From an uncultured Acetatifactor sp. (GTDB lineage: Bacteria > Bacillota > Clostridia > Lachnospirales > Lachnospiraceae), in the NCBI GenBank assembly GCA_910586515.1, contig CAJUGL010000094.1, positions 1 to 8,175 on the forward strand: a stretch of 8,175 nucleotides of DNA. Direction: 5' to 3'. The position numbers and the translations under genes are program-made. The notes beneath the pieces were generated by a model, which made no database searches, was not told where the DNA came from, and saw only the letters and a list, made by a program, of their open reading frames with translations. Positions 1 to 5,914 of this stretch are shown here, one piece after another; position 1 is the first letter of the stretch, and each line of letters starts with the position of its first letter.

Positions 1-4
1 GCGT

Positions 5-721
5 ATGGGCAGAGAGCATGTTTTGATTATTGAAGACGACGCGGACATCCGAGAGGGCGTGCGCATCCTTTTGGAAAGCGAAAATTATGGCGTGGAGGAA
101 GCCGAAAACGGGAGGAAAGGGCTGGAACTGTTGAGGGAGGAGACCGATCTGGTCATACTGGACGTGATGATGCCGGGCATGTCGGGGCTAAGGACCTGCG
201 AGGAAATCAGGAAAGTGTCCAATGTCCCGGTGTTGTTCCTGACGGCAAAAGCCCAGGAATCCGACAAGCTGATCGGCCTGATGGCAGGAGGGGACGACTA
301 TCTGGCCAAGCCATTTTCATACGCGGAGCTCCTGGGCAGGGTGAAGGCTCTGCTGCGCCGGTATCATGTCTACATGGGGAAGGCTTCCGGAACCGGGGAG
401 GAGAAGGAAAACTATCTGGAGATGGGCGGAATCAGGATACACAGGGAATTCAATGAGGTCTTTGTAGACGGAGCGGCGCGGGAGATGTCGGACATTGAAT
501 ACCATATGCTGCTGTTGATGATGCGGCATCCCAGGAAGATATTCTCGGCCCAGAACCTGTATGAGAGCGTGTGGCAGGAGCCGTATTTCTACTCCTGCAA
601 CGGTACGGTGATGGTGCACATCCGGAAGCTGCGGGTAAAGATTGAGAAAGATCCGCAGAATCCCAAAATCATCAGGACAGTATGGGGAAAGGGGTACAAA
701 TTTGACGTGGATAGCCGGTAA
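5..721 (+). CDS. OmpR/PhoB-family response regulator
   Basis: This is a 238-residue DNA-binding response regulator acting in the cytoplasm; phosphorylation by the adjacent kinase should control its binding to target promoters. The receiver domain covers about residues 4-118: acidic pocket D11/D12, phospho-acceptor D53 in LDVMMPG, switch T80 in LTAK, and K102 in AKPF. The winged-helix output domain covers about 138-235 and ends in the usual RTVWGKGYKF wing. Length is typical for the family. The ATG at 5 gives a normal N-terminus (VLIIEDD), but its ribosome binding site lies outside the window and no in-frame stop separates it from the edge, so a start slightly upstream cannot be excluded. The kinase gene follows one base after the stop. 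The receiver resembles VanR-like regulators in general terms, but I cannot name the regulon. Confidence 0.95.
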   Translation: MGREHVLIIEDDADIREGVRILLESENYGVEEAENGRKGLELLREETDLVILDVMMPGMSGLRTCEEIRKVSNVPVLFLTAKAQESDKLIGLMAGGDDYLAKPFSYAELLGRVKALLRRYHVYMGKASGTGEEKENYLEMGGIRIHREFNEVFVDGAAREMSDIEYHMLLLMMRHPRKIFSAQNLYESVWQEPYFYSCNGTVMVHIRKLRVKIEKDPQNPKIIRTVWGKGYKFDVDSR

Positions 722-722
722 G

Positions 723-2051
723 ATGAAATCGATGTACTTCCAGCTGCTGCTGCTTCTGGCAGCGGCTTCCGCAGCGGCCCTCCTGGCTTTCTGGGGCTTG
801 AACTACGCAGGGACATATGCAGTGGAACGTTATTGCTACAATTCGGACTATATCAGGAACAGGGATCAGTCCTATGTGGACAGACTGCAGAGCTATATCG
901 ACAGGAACGGGCTGGAGTCTAAGGATGCGGGAGTCCTGTTGGCCTGGGTGAAGGGACAGAAAGTGCTCTCTGTCTGTGTCTATAAGGATGACAAAATTGT
1001 CTTCGATTCGGATTATCCGGAGCAGGAGATGTGGGAGGAGGAAATCGAAGCCTATGAGTATGGCTGGGAGAATTTCTATCCCATCACATTCGCAGATGGC
1101 GCGGCCAAAGTGAGCATCATGGGGAACTATGCCTATCAGTTCTACAATTACGCCATGTTGGGAGCGATTTTGCTGTCCGTGCTGATATTTTTGACGATTT
1201 TCCTGTTGGGCATCCGCACGAAGATGAAGTATATCTCGCTGCTGAGCAATGAAATCAGGATACTGGAGAGCGGCAGCCTGGACTACAGGATTACGGTGCG
1301 GGGCCGGGACGAGCTGGGGAGCCTGGCGGAGGGGCTGGACTGCATGAGGGAGTCTTTCCGCAGCCTGATAGACAGGGAAACGGCGATGATGCGGGAGAAC
1401 CAGCGGATCGTCACGGAGATGTCCCATGACCTGAGGACTCCGGTGACATCCATCATGCTGTACACGGAAATCCTGAAAAAAGGGAAGTACAATAGCGAGG
1501 AACAGATGAGGGAATATATCGAGAAGATAGAGCGGAAAGCCGGCCGGATGAAGCATCTGACAGACCATCTCTTTGAATATTCCATGGTGACGGGAGAGAC
1601 GCAGATCGTCCTGGAAGAGCCGGATTCCTTCAAGGTCTTGTTCTATGATCTGATTTCGGAGCTGTGCAGCTATCTGGAACAGAGGGGGTTCCGGGTGGAA
1701 GCCCGGCTGGACTGGCCCCGGTGCAGGACAAGGGTCTGTACGGACTACCTGACCCGCATCATGGACAATGTGGCGTCAAATATCGTAAAATATGCCGATG
1801 ACGGGGAGCCTGTGGAGGTAAGGGCATTTCAGGACAGGAAGCTGGCGGGATTCTCCTTTGAGAATGCTGTGAGACAGGGCGGCGAGCAGGCGGAGAGCAC
1901 ATGTATCGGCATACAGAGCGTGGGCAGCATGATGGAGAAGATGGGCGGAAGCTGCAGGGTCCGGCAGGAAGACGGACGGTTTCGGATAGAACTGCTCTTT
2001 GTTTCGGAAGATCAAGGAATTGCCGAAAGGCAGTGGGGGTGTAAGGATTGA
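723..2051 (+). CDS. Membrane sensor histidine kinase (HAMP-HisKA-HATPase)
   Basis: This is a 442-residue sensor kinase, the partner of the preceding regulator. Helix one spans about residues 6-27, an extracellular sensor region of about 110 residues follows (32-143), and helix two spans about 144-164. A HAMP linker (about 166-215) leads to the HisKA phospho-acceptor H235 in MSHDLRTP. The ATPase N-box is at 348-355 (DNVASNIV, N349 and N353). The canonical DxGxG box is not visible: FENAV at 379-383 sits where it is expected, and the lid has only IGIQSVG at 395-401 before MGGS. I chose the ATG at 723 because it follows the regulator's TAA by one base, suggesting translational coupling, and gives a clean N-terminal helix. 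A longer frame from 642 would overlap the regulator by 80 bases. The ribosome binding site is weak, consistent with coupling. The signal sensed is unknown. Confidence 0.92.
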   Translation: MKSMYFQLLLLLAAASAAALLAFWGLNYAGTYAVERYCYNSDYIRNRDQSYVDRLQSYIDRNGLESKDAGVLLAWVKGQKVLSVCVYKDDKIVFDSDYPEQEMWEEEIEAYEYGWENFYPITFADGAAKVSIMGNYAYQFYNYAMLGAILLSVLIFLTIFLLGIRTKMKYISLLSNEIRILESGSLDYRITVRGRDELGSLAEGLDCMRESFRSLIDRETAMMRENQRIVTEMSHDLRTPVTSIMLYTEILKKGKYNSEEQMREYIEKIERKAGRMKHLTDHLFEYSMVTGETQIVLEEPDSFKVLFYDLISELCSYLEQRGFRVEARLDWPRCRTRVCTDYLTRIMDNVASNIVKYADDGEPVEVRAFQDRKLAGFSFENAVRQGGEQAESTCIGIQSVGSMMEKMGGSCRVRQEDGRFRIELLFVSEDQGIAERQWGCKD

Positions 2052-2095
2052 CATAAAACGTCAAAAATACCTCGCGATGATGCCGAATAAATAGG

Positions 2096-2116
2096 AACAG
2101 ATATTCGCTCTGTTTT
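2096..2116 (+). terminator. Weak hairpin after the kinase gene, possible terminator
   Basis: AACAGA (2096-2101) pairs with TCTGTT (2109-2114) around a 7-nt loop, and the T run continues to 2116. The stem is only 6 bp and AT-rich and the T tract is short, so this may be a poor terminator or chance. It lies between the kinase stop and the tRNA promoter, where a terminator would be expected. Confidence 0.3.
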
Positions 2117-2138
2117 ACAGGAAAAATTACAAAAATCC

Positions 2139-2167
2139 TTGACAACCACGAACCATTTGTATATAAT
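2139..2167 (+). promoter_or_regulatory. Consensus sigma-A promoter of the tRNA operon
   Basis: TTGACA at 2139-2144 and TATAAT at 2162-2167 are both perfect consensus hexamers with a 17-base spacer. Transcription should begin near 2174, about 110 nt before the first tRNA. Perfect -35 and -10 boxes at ideal spacing are typical of stable-RNA promoters, and the next products downstream are two tRNAs. Confidence 0.9.
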
Positions 2168-2183
2168 AAGGACGTTGGAGGGA

Positions 2184-2267
2184 ATGATGCAGCAGTTGAG
2201 AACACATTTTGTACTGTGGATGGAAACTTTGCGTTCAGCTTCATCTGACTTTTACAGTCAGTGTTAG
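2184..2267 (+). CDS. Possible 27-residue leader ORF ahead of the tRNAs
   Basis: Starting ATG-ATG at 2184/2187, an open frame of 27 codons (MMQQLRTHFVLWMETLRSAS then DFYSQC) ends at TAG 2265-2267. GGAGGG at 2177-2182 is a good Shine-Dalgarno match; counted from GGAG it lies 6 nt before the second ATG. The frame begins about 10 nt after the predicted transcription start of a very strong promoter and ends 17 nt before the tRNA. I recognise no family. Against coding: the same stretch can fold, with GATGCAGC (2186-2193) nearly complementary to GCTTCATC (2238-2245), and a stable-RNA leader need not be translated. Chance is a serious alternative. Confidence 0.22.
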   Translation: MMQQLRTHFVLWMETLRSASSDFYSQC

Positions 2268-2280
2268 AGCCCGAAAGGGT
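2245..2280 (+). other. Hairpins in the tRNA leader
   Basis: Two small stems sit just ahead of the first tRNA. CTGACT (2245-2250) pairs with AGTCAG (2256-2261) around a 5-nt loop. CCC (2270-2272) pairs with GGG (2277-2279) closing a GAAA tetraloop, with a possible outer G-T pair. Neither has a T tract, so they are not terminators. They may shape the leader for RNase P or other 5' processing. Confidence 0.4.
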
Positions 2281-2284
2281 GTGC

Positions 2285-2358
2285 GGACCTTTAGCTCAGT
2301 TGGTTAGAGCAACCGGCTCATAACCGGTCGGTCCCGGGTTCGAGTCCCCGAAGGTCCA
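2285..2358 (+). tRNA. tRNA with CAU anticodon, probably tRNA-Ile2 (lysidine type)
   Basis: A full cloverleaf is visible: acceptor GGACCTT (2285-2291) with AAGGTCC (2351-2357), D-stem GCTC/GAGC, anticodon stem ACCGG/CCGGT, loop CTCATAA with anticodon CAT at 2319-2321, T-loop TTCGAGT, discriminator A2358. CCA is not encoded. It is not initiator tRNA because 1-72 is a normal G-C pair. Isoleucine identity is favoured over elongator Met because C4-G69 and C5-G68, recognition pairs for TilS (which converts C34 to lysidine), are present, and the 5' half closely matches B. subtilis tRNA-Ile2 as I recall it. Software often labels such genes tRNA-Met. The T-stem has one mismatch, C50 against C64 (2335 and 2349). 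Confidence 0.93.
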
Positions 2359-2484
2359 TTTGGGAGCAATCCCACCGCGAATGAAGATATTTTGTGAATG
2401 TTGTAAGGCAGTTCCATGAAATGTTTTCGTACGCAAAATGTTGCTGTGAGCGGCGAAGCCGTGGACAGTGACGATATTTTATAC
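2359..2484 (+). other. Spacer between the two tRNAs
   Basis: This 126-nt spacer holds no convincing ORF or promoter. It begins with a hairpin, TGGGA (2361-2365)-GCAA-TCCCA (2370-2374), a 5-bp stem with a GNRA tetraloop directly after the first tRNA's 3' end. A second stem, CGGC-GAA-GCCG, lies near 2453-2463. Without its own promoter or terminator, the spacer is most simply part of one precursor transcript carrying both tRNAs. Confidence 0.5.
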
Positions 2485-2558
2485 GGCCCAGTGGCTCAGT
2501 TGGTTAGAGCGCCGCCCTGTCACGGCGGAGGTCGTCGGTTCGAGTCCGATCTGGGTCG
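2485..2558 (+). tRNA. tRNA-Asp (anticodon GUC)
   Basis: The acceptor stem GGCCCAG (2485-2491) pairs with CTGGGTC (2551-2557), with one G-T wobble at 2-71. The D-stem is GCTC/GAGC, the anticodon stem CCGCC/GGCGG, the loop CTGTCAC with anticodon GTC at 2519-2521, the T-arm GTCGG/CCGAT around TTCGAGT, and the discriminator G2558, as expected for tRNA-Asp. CCA is not encoded and must be added enzymatically. It is likely co-transcribed with the upstream CAU tRNA, since no promoter is visible between them and a terminator follows. Confidence 0.97.
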
Positions 2559-2606
2559 TTTGTTTTTGCGGTAAAAGTTGTATTATGTTTTCGCTATAAC
2601 ATAGAG

Positions 2607-2647
2607 GTGTAAAGTCGGTTGTAACGTGGATACTTTACACTTTTTTT
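2607..2647 (+). terminator. Intrinsic terminator of the tRNA operon
   Basis: GTGTAAAGT (2607-2615) pairs perfectly over 9 bp with ACTTTACAC (2632-2640) around a 16-nt loop, followed immediately by seven T residues (2641-2647). A second, weaker stem (TATGTT 2584-2589 with AACATA 2598-2603) lies just upstream. It separates the tRNA unit from the DegV gene. Confidence 0.85.
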
Positions 2648-2752
2648 GTGTATTTTATCTTGTTGGGGGATCTGCCGCTGTGAAGCAGGGGGATTTGTCT
2701 TAATAAATGGGTTTGGCAGCAACGGATATATTAACGGGAAAGGAGAGGCTGT

Positions 2753-3607
2753 ATGATCAGGATCATAACAGATTCCGCTTCGGACATAGTGGACAACAGC
2801 AGGGAGGACCTGATCGTCCTGCCAATTACGATTACTTTCGGTGAAGAGCAGTTTCAGGACGGAATAACGCTGACACATCAAATGTTTTACGAAAAACTGG
2901 TTGAGAGTGACCAGCTTCCCGTCACCAGTCAGGTACCGCCCTTTGCGTTTGAGGAAGTTTATGAGGAAATCAGAAGGAAAGGGGATCAGGCCATTGTGAT
3001 TACACTGTCCTCCAAGCTGTCCGGAACCTGGCAGAGCGCCAATGTGGCTGCGGAAGAATACGGTGATGTGGTGCGGGTGGTGGACAGCGAGAATGCCAGT
3101 ATCGGACAGCATGCGTTGGTGGAGTATGCGCTCCGGCTGGCGGAGGAGGAGATTGCATTTGAGGAGATTGTGGAAAGGCTGGAGAGGGATAAATCCCGTA
3201 TCAGGCTGGTGGCCCTTCTGGATACGCTGGAGTATCTCAAAAAAGGAGGACGTATCTCCAGGGCTGCGGCAATGGCGGGGAATCTGCTGTCCATTAAGCC
3301 GGTTATCGCCGTACAGGGCGGGGAAGTAGCCATTCTCGGAAAGGCCAGGGGATCCAGACAGGGGAACAATCTGCTGGCCCAGCAGATACAGCAGGCAGGG
3401 GGCATTGATTTTGAAAAACCTTTTTACCTGGGATATACGGGACTAAGCGATGCCCTGCTGAAGAAATATATTGCGGATCATGAGTCGTACTGGAAATCTT
3501 CCGTGGACAGCCTGGAGACTTCCAGTGTAGGCGGAACCATCGGAACCCATGTTGGTCCGGGGGCCATCGGTGCGGCCTTTTTCTCCGCAGGCGGGGAAAA
3601 CAGCTGA
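2753..3607 (+). CDS. DegV family fatty-acid-binding protein
   Basis: This is a 284-residue cytoplasmic DegV-fold protein. Family members bind a fatty acid between two alpha/beta domains; some (FakB) present it to the kinase FakA so that exogenous fatty acids enter phospholipids. Hallmarks visible: TDSASD at 6-11, VTSQVP at 57-62, the TLSSKLSGT ligand loop at 84-92, the VDSENAS strand at 110-116, LEYLKKGGRIS at 159-169, and the C-terminal GTHVGPGAIG at 264-273. Length is normal. The ATG at 2753 is preceded by AGGAG (2741-2745) with a 7-nt spacer. I see no convincing promoter in the 105 bases after the tRNA terminator. Many Firmicutes have several DegV paralogues, and neither a FakA gene nor ligand specificity can be read from this window. 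Confidence 0.95.
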   Translation: MIRIITDSASDIVDNSREDLIVLPITITFGEEQFQDGITLTHQMFYEKLVESDQLPVTSQVPPFAFEEVYEEIRRKGDQAIVITLSSKLSGTWQSANVAAEEYGDVVRVVDSENASIGQHALVEYALRLAEEEIAFEEIVERLERDKSRIRLVALLDTLEYLKKGGRISRAAAMAGNLLSIKPVIAVQGGEVAILGKARGSRQGNNLLAQQIQQAGGIDFEKPFYLGYTGLSDALLKKYIADHESYWKSSVDSLETSSVGGTIGTHVGPGAIGAAFFSAGGENS

Positions 3608-3704
3608 GGGATATTCGGCAGAAGGGAAAGGAAACAGCGTTTTGGAGGGCGCTCCGGCAGGAAAATACGGAGCGTAAAACGGAACGGGAAAGCAGGACAA
3701 CGGA

Positions 3705-3727
3705 CGGGCGGAACAGGATACCGCCCG
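3705..3727 (+). promoter_or_regulatory. GC-rich hairpin just upstream of the DUF3737 ribosome binding site
   Basis: CGGGCGG (3705-3711) pairs perfectly with CCGCCCG (3721-3727) around a 9-nt loop. No T tract follows, so it is not a classic terminator. It ends 6 nt before the GGAGG (3734-3738) used by the next gene, where it could tune translation or stabilise a processed mRNA. The rest of 3608-3746 shows no ORF or clear promoter. Confidence 0.4.
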
Positions 3728-3746
3728 GTAAATGGAGGTAGAGTAA

Positions 3747-4625
3747 ATGATGAAGGAAGTTGAACAGCAGTTTTTGAGCGGGGAGAGAGCCTTGTTTCAG
3801 GCCCGGGATTGTCGTATCAGTTACTGCACTTTTGCAGACGGGGAGTCCCCTTTGAAGGAGAGCAGAAATCTGGAGATAGACAATACTTTATTCAAATGGA
3901 AATATCCTTTGTGGTACAGTAAGAATGTGGTGATGAAGGATTCGACGATGTTTGAGATGGCCAGGGCGGGAATCTGGTATACGGAGAATATTTCCATAGA
4001 GGACACGATTATCGAGGCGCCCAAGACCTTTCGCCGGACGAAGGGAATTAAGCTGCGCAATGTGGACATGCCGAACGCGGGCGAGACGCTCTGGCATTGT
4101 CAGGACGTCGAAATGGACAGGGTGATGGCAAAGGGGGATTACTTTGCCATGAACAGCCGGGATATGGTGATCCGGAATTTTGAGCTGGTGGGAAATTACA
4201 GCTTTGACGGCGGCGCCAATATAGAGATCCGCAATTCCAGGCTGCTGTCCAAGGATGCCTTTTGGAATGCGGAAAATGTGACGGTTTATGATTCCTTTAT
4301 CTCCGGGGAATACCTGGGATGGAATTCGAAAAACATTACTTTGGTGAATTGTACCATAGAGAGTCTCCAGGGTATGTGCTATATCGATAATTTAATCATG
4401 AAAAACTGCAGACTTCTAAATACCACTCTGGCCTTTGAGTATTCCAGGGGAGATGTGGAAATCATCGGAAATGTGGACAGCGTGTTTAATCCCAGGGGAG
4501 GCATTATCCGGGCGGACAGAATCGGAGAGCTGATCATGGACGGACGGAAAGTGAAGCTGGACCAGACGGAAATAGTGGCGGGAGAGATTAGGAAGAGATC
4601 GGACAGGGCTTCCTGGGAAGAGTAA
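3747..4625 (+). CDS. DUF3737 family right-handed beta-helix protein
   Basis: This 292-residue protein resembles the DUF3737 family, whose biochemical function is not established as far as I know. No signal peptide or membrane helix is visible, so it is probably cytoplasmic. Most of it is a regular repeat: an (N/D/G)-hydrophobic-x-hydrophobic motif recurs at residues 41, 60, 81, 100, 120, 139, 158, 177, 196, 215 and about 235, almost always 19 residues apart, as expected for coils of a right-handed beta-helix. The polar C-terminal tail (about 262-292) lies outside the repeat. The ATG at 3747 has GGAGG 8 nt upstream; the ATG at 3750 is a less well spaced alternative. It lies between the DegV and PatB-like genes on the same strand with short gaps, and the pairing with the C-S lyase may be functional. 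I recognise no catalytic residues. Confidence 0.85.
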   Translation: MMKEVEQQFLSGERALFQARDCRISYCTFADGESPLKESRNLEIDNTLFKWKYPLWYSKNVVMKDSTMFEMARAGIWYTENISIEDTIIEAPKTFRRTKGIKLRNVDMPNAGETLWHCQDVEMDRVMAKGDYFAMNSRDMVIRNFELVGNYSFDGGANIEIRNSRLLSKDAFWNAENVTVYDSFISGEYLGWNSKNITLVNCTIESLQGMCYIDNLIMKNCRLLNTTLAFEYSRGDVEIIGNVDSVFNPRGGIIRADRIGELIMDGRKVKLDQTEIVAGEIRKRSDRASWEE

Positions 4626-4677
4626 GACTGCCGCGGATATACGTGAGCTGTAAACATGAGGTGTGCATACCGGCAGC

Positions 4678-4685
4678 GGGGAGGG
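4678..4685 (+). promoter_or_regulatory. Ribosome binding site fixing the PatB start at 4692
   Basis: GGGGAGGG at 4678-4685 lies 6 nt before the ATG at 4692. This favours 4692 over the in-frame ATG at 4656, which has no comparable site and would put a basic stretch unlike the family ahead of the conserved MKYDFD start. Confidence 0.8.
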
Positions 4686-4691
4686 ACTGGG

Positions 4692-5867
4692 ATGAAATAT
4701 GATTTCGATAAACTGACAGATCGGCGGGGGACGGGTTCCCTGAAATGGGACGTGCCTCATGGAGAACTGCCCATGTGGGTGGCCGACATGGATTTCGAGA
4801 CTGCTCCGGAGATCATCCGGGCGCTGCAGGAGCGGGCGGTCCACGGGATATTCGGTTATCATGTTGTGACAGAGGATTGGTATGAAGCGTATCGGAGCTG
4901 GTGGGAACGCCGCCATCAGCTGGAGATGGAGAAGGAGTGGCTGATTTTCTGTACAGGGGTGGTGCCCGCTATCTCCAGCACAGTGAGGAAGCTGACTACC
5001 GTAGGGGAAAATGTGCTGATACAGACTCCGGTATACAATATTTTCTTTAATTCCATACGAAATAACGGAAGAAATGTGCTGGAGAGTCCTCTGGTATATA
5101 AAAACGGCGAATATTCCATTGATTTTGCGGATTTGGAGGAAAAACTGGCCGATCCTCAGACTACGCTGATGCTTTTGTGCAATCCCCATAATCCGATAGG
5201 AAAGATATGGGACAGTGAGACGCTTGCCCGCATCGGCGAGCTGTGCGGGAAACACCATGTATTGGTGCTTTCCGATGAAATTCACTGCGATTTGACGGAC
5301 CCGGAATACCGCTATATTCCTTTTGCCTCAGTCTCCCGGGCGTGCAGGGATAACAGCATCACCTGCCTTGCGCCCACCAAGGCGTTTAATCTCGCCGGGC
5401 TGCAGACTGCGGCGGTGATGGTGCCCAACCCGGTTCTTCGACACAAACTGAACCGGGGGCTGAACACGGATGAGGTAGCGGAACCGAATGCCTTTGCCGT
5501 AGCCGCCGCGGTGGCTGCGTTTGGCCAGGGAGAGGAATGGCTGGAAGATTTGCGGCATTACCTGTGGGAGAATAAGCAGTATGTCAGAAAGTTTATCGGG
5601 GAGAGGCTGCCGGAAATACGGGTGGTGCCCTCCGATGCCACCTATCTGCTGTGGCTTGACTGCAGCCTTATCACCGGAGACGGGGGAGCACTGGCGGCGT
5701 TTATCCGCAGGGACAGCGGATTATACCTCACGGAGGGGGAAGAATACGGCGAACCCGGAAAGAGCTTTATCCGCCTGAATACGGCCTGTCCCCGGGAACG
5801 GCTGAGAGAGGGGCTGGAAAGGCTGGAGCGGAGCGTAAAAAAATATGGGGAAGGTGTGCATAACTGA
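4692..5867 (+). CDS. patB: MalY/PatB-type PLP-dependent C-S lyase (cystathionine beta-lyase family)
   Basis: This is a 391-residue fold-type I PLP enzyme. MalY/PatB proteins cleave the C-S bond of cystathionine or cysteine conjugates, giving a thiol, pyruvate and ammonia; they are often annotated as aminotransferases. Visible landmarks: MWVADMDF at 28-35, the cofactor-stacking region TPVYNIFFN at 112-120, CNPHNPIG at 163-170, SDEIHCDL at 194-201 with D195 expected to contact the PLP nitrogen, APTKAFNLAGLQ at 227-238 with Schiff-base lysine K230, and R361 in FIRLNTACP for the substrate carboxylate. Length is typical. It follows the DUF3737 gene after 66 bases and ends before a strong hairpin, so it probably closes that transcript. 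A regulatory role like that of MalY in E. coli is possible but unsupported; substrate is uncertain and the gene symbol marks the family rather than proven orthology. Confidence 0.93.
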   Translation: MKYDFDKLTDRRGTGSLKWDVPHGELPMWVADMDFETAPEIIRALQERAVHGIFGYHVVTEDWYEAYRSWWERRHQLEMEKEWLIFCTGVVPAISSTVRKLTTVGENVLIQTPVYNIFFNSIRNNGRNVLESPLVYKNGEYSIDFADLEEKLADPQTTLMLLCNPHNPIGKIWDSETLARIGELCGKHHVLVLSDEIHCDLTDPEYRYIPFASVSRACRDNSITCLAPTKAFNLAGLQTAAVMVPNPVLRHKLNRGLNTDEVAEPNAFAVAAAVAAFGQGEEWLEDLRHYLWENKQYVRKFIGERLPEIRVVPSDATYLLWLDCSLITGDGGALAAFIRRDSGLYLTEGEEYGEPGKSFIRLNTACPRERLREGLERLERSVKKYGEGVHN

Positions 5868-5883
5868 TCTTTCTGAAAGGAAG

Positions 5884-5911
5884 AAGCTGCCGCAGATTTG
5901 CGGCAGCTTTT
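5884..5911. terminator. Bidirectional terminator between convergent patB and rsiV
   Basis: AAGCTGCCGCA (5884-5894) pairs perfectly over 11 bp with TGCGGCAGCTT (5899-5909) around a GATT loop, and T continues to 5911 on the plus strand. It lies 16 nt after the plus-strand stop and 3 nt after the minus-strand rsiV stop. On the minus strand the following tract is the pyrimidine-rich CTTCTTCC, a weaker tail, so termination is probably stronger for patB. Confidence 0.85.
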
Positions 5912-5914
5912 CGA

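Noticed and set aside
642..722. Upstream extension of the histidine kinase to an ATG at 642
   Set aside because: It would overlap the regulator by 80 bases and put a polar basic stretch ahead of the first membrane helix; 723 fits a coupled start.
672..1568. Long minus-strand open frame opposite the histidine kinase gene
   Set aside because: It lies wholly antisense to a gene with clear kinase motifs, is rich in His, Gln and Pro as expected of a shadow frame, and has no recognisable domain.
2285..2358. Initiator tRNA-fMet
   Set aside because: It has a paired G1-C72 end and lacks the three consecutive G-C pairs of the initiator anticodon stem.
2370..2380. ACCGCG after the first tRNA, recalling part of a T-box
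   Set aside because: The AGGGTGG part, the specifier stem and an associated terminator are missing; it belongs to a GNRA hairpin followed by unrelated bases.
4628..4676. CTGCCG/CGGCAG pairing just before the patB ribosome binding site
   Set aside because: Only 6 bp across a 37-nt loop; likely chance.
4656..4691. Upstream start for the PatB-like enzyme at 4656
   Set aside because: The Shine-Dalgarno at 4678-4685 lies after this ATG and is correctly spaced for 4692.
4416..5285. Minus-strand open frame across the end of DUF3737 and the start of patB
   Set aside because: It overlaps two well-supported plus-strand genes and has no domain or ribosome binding site; it is a composition shadow.
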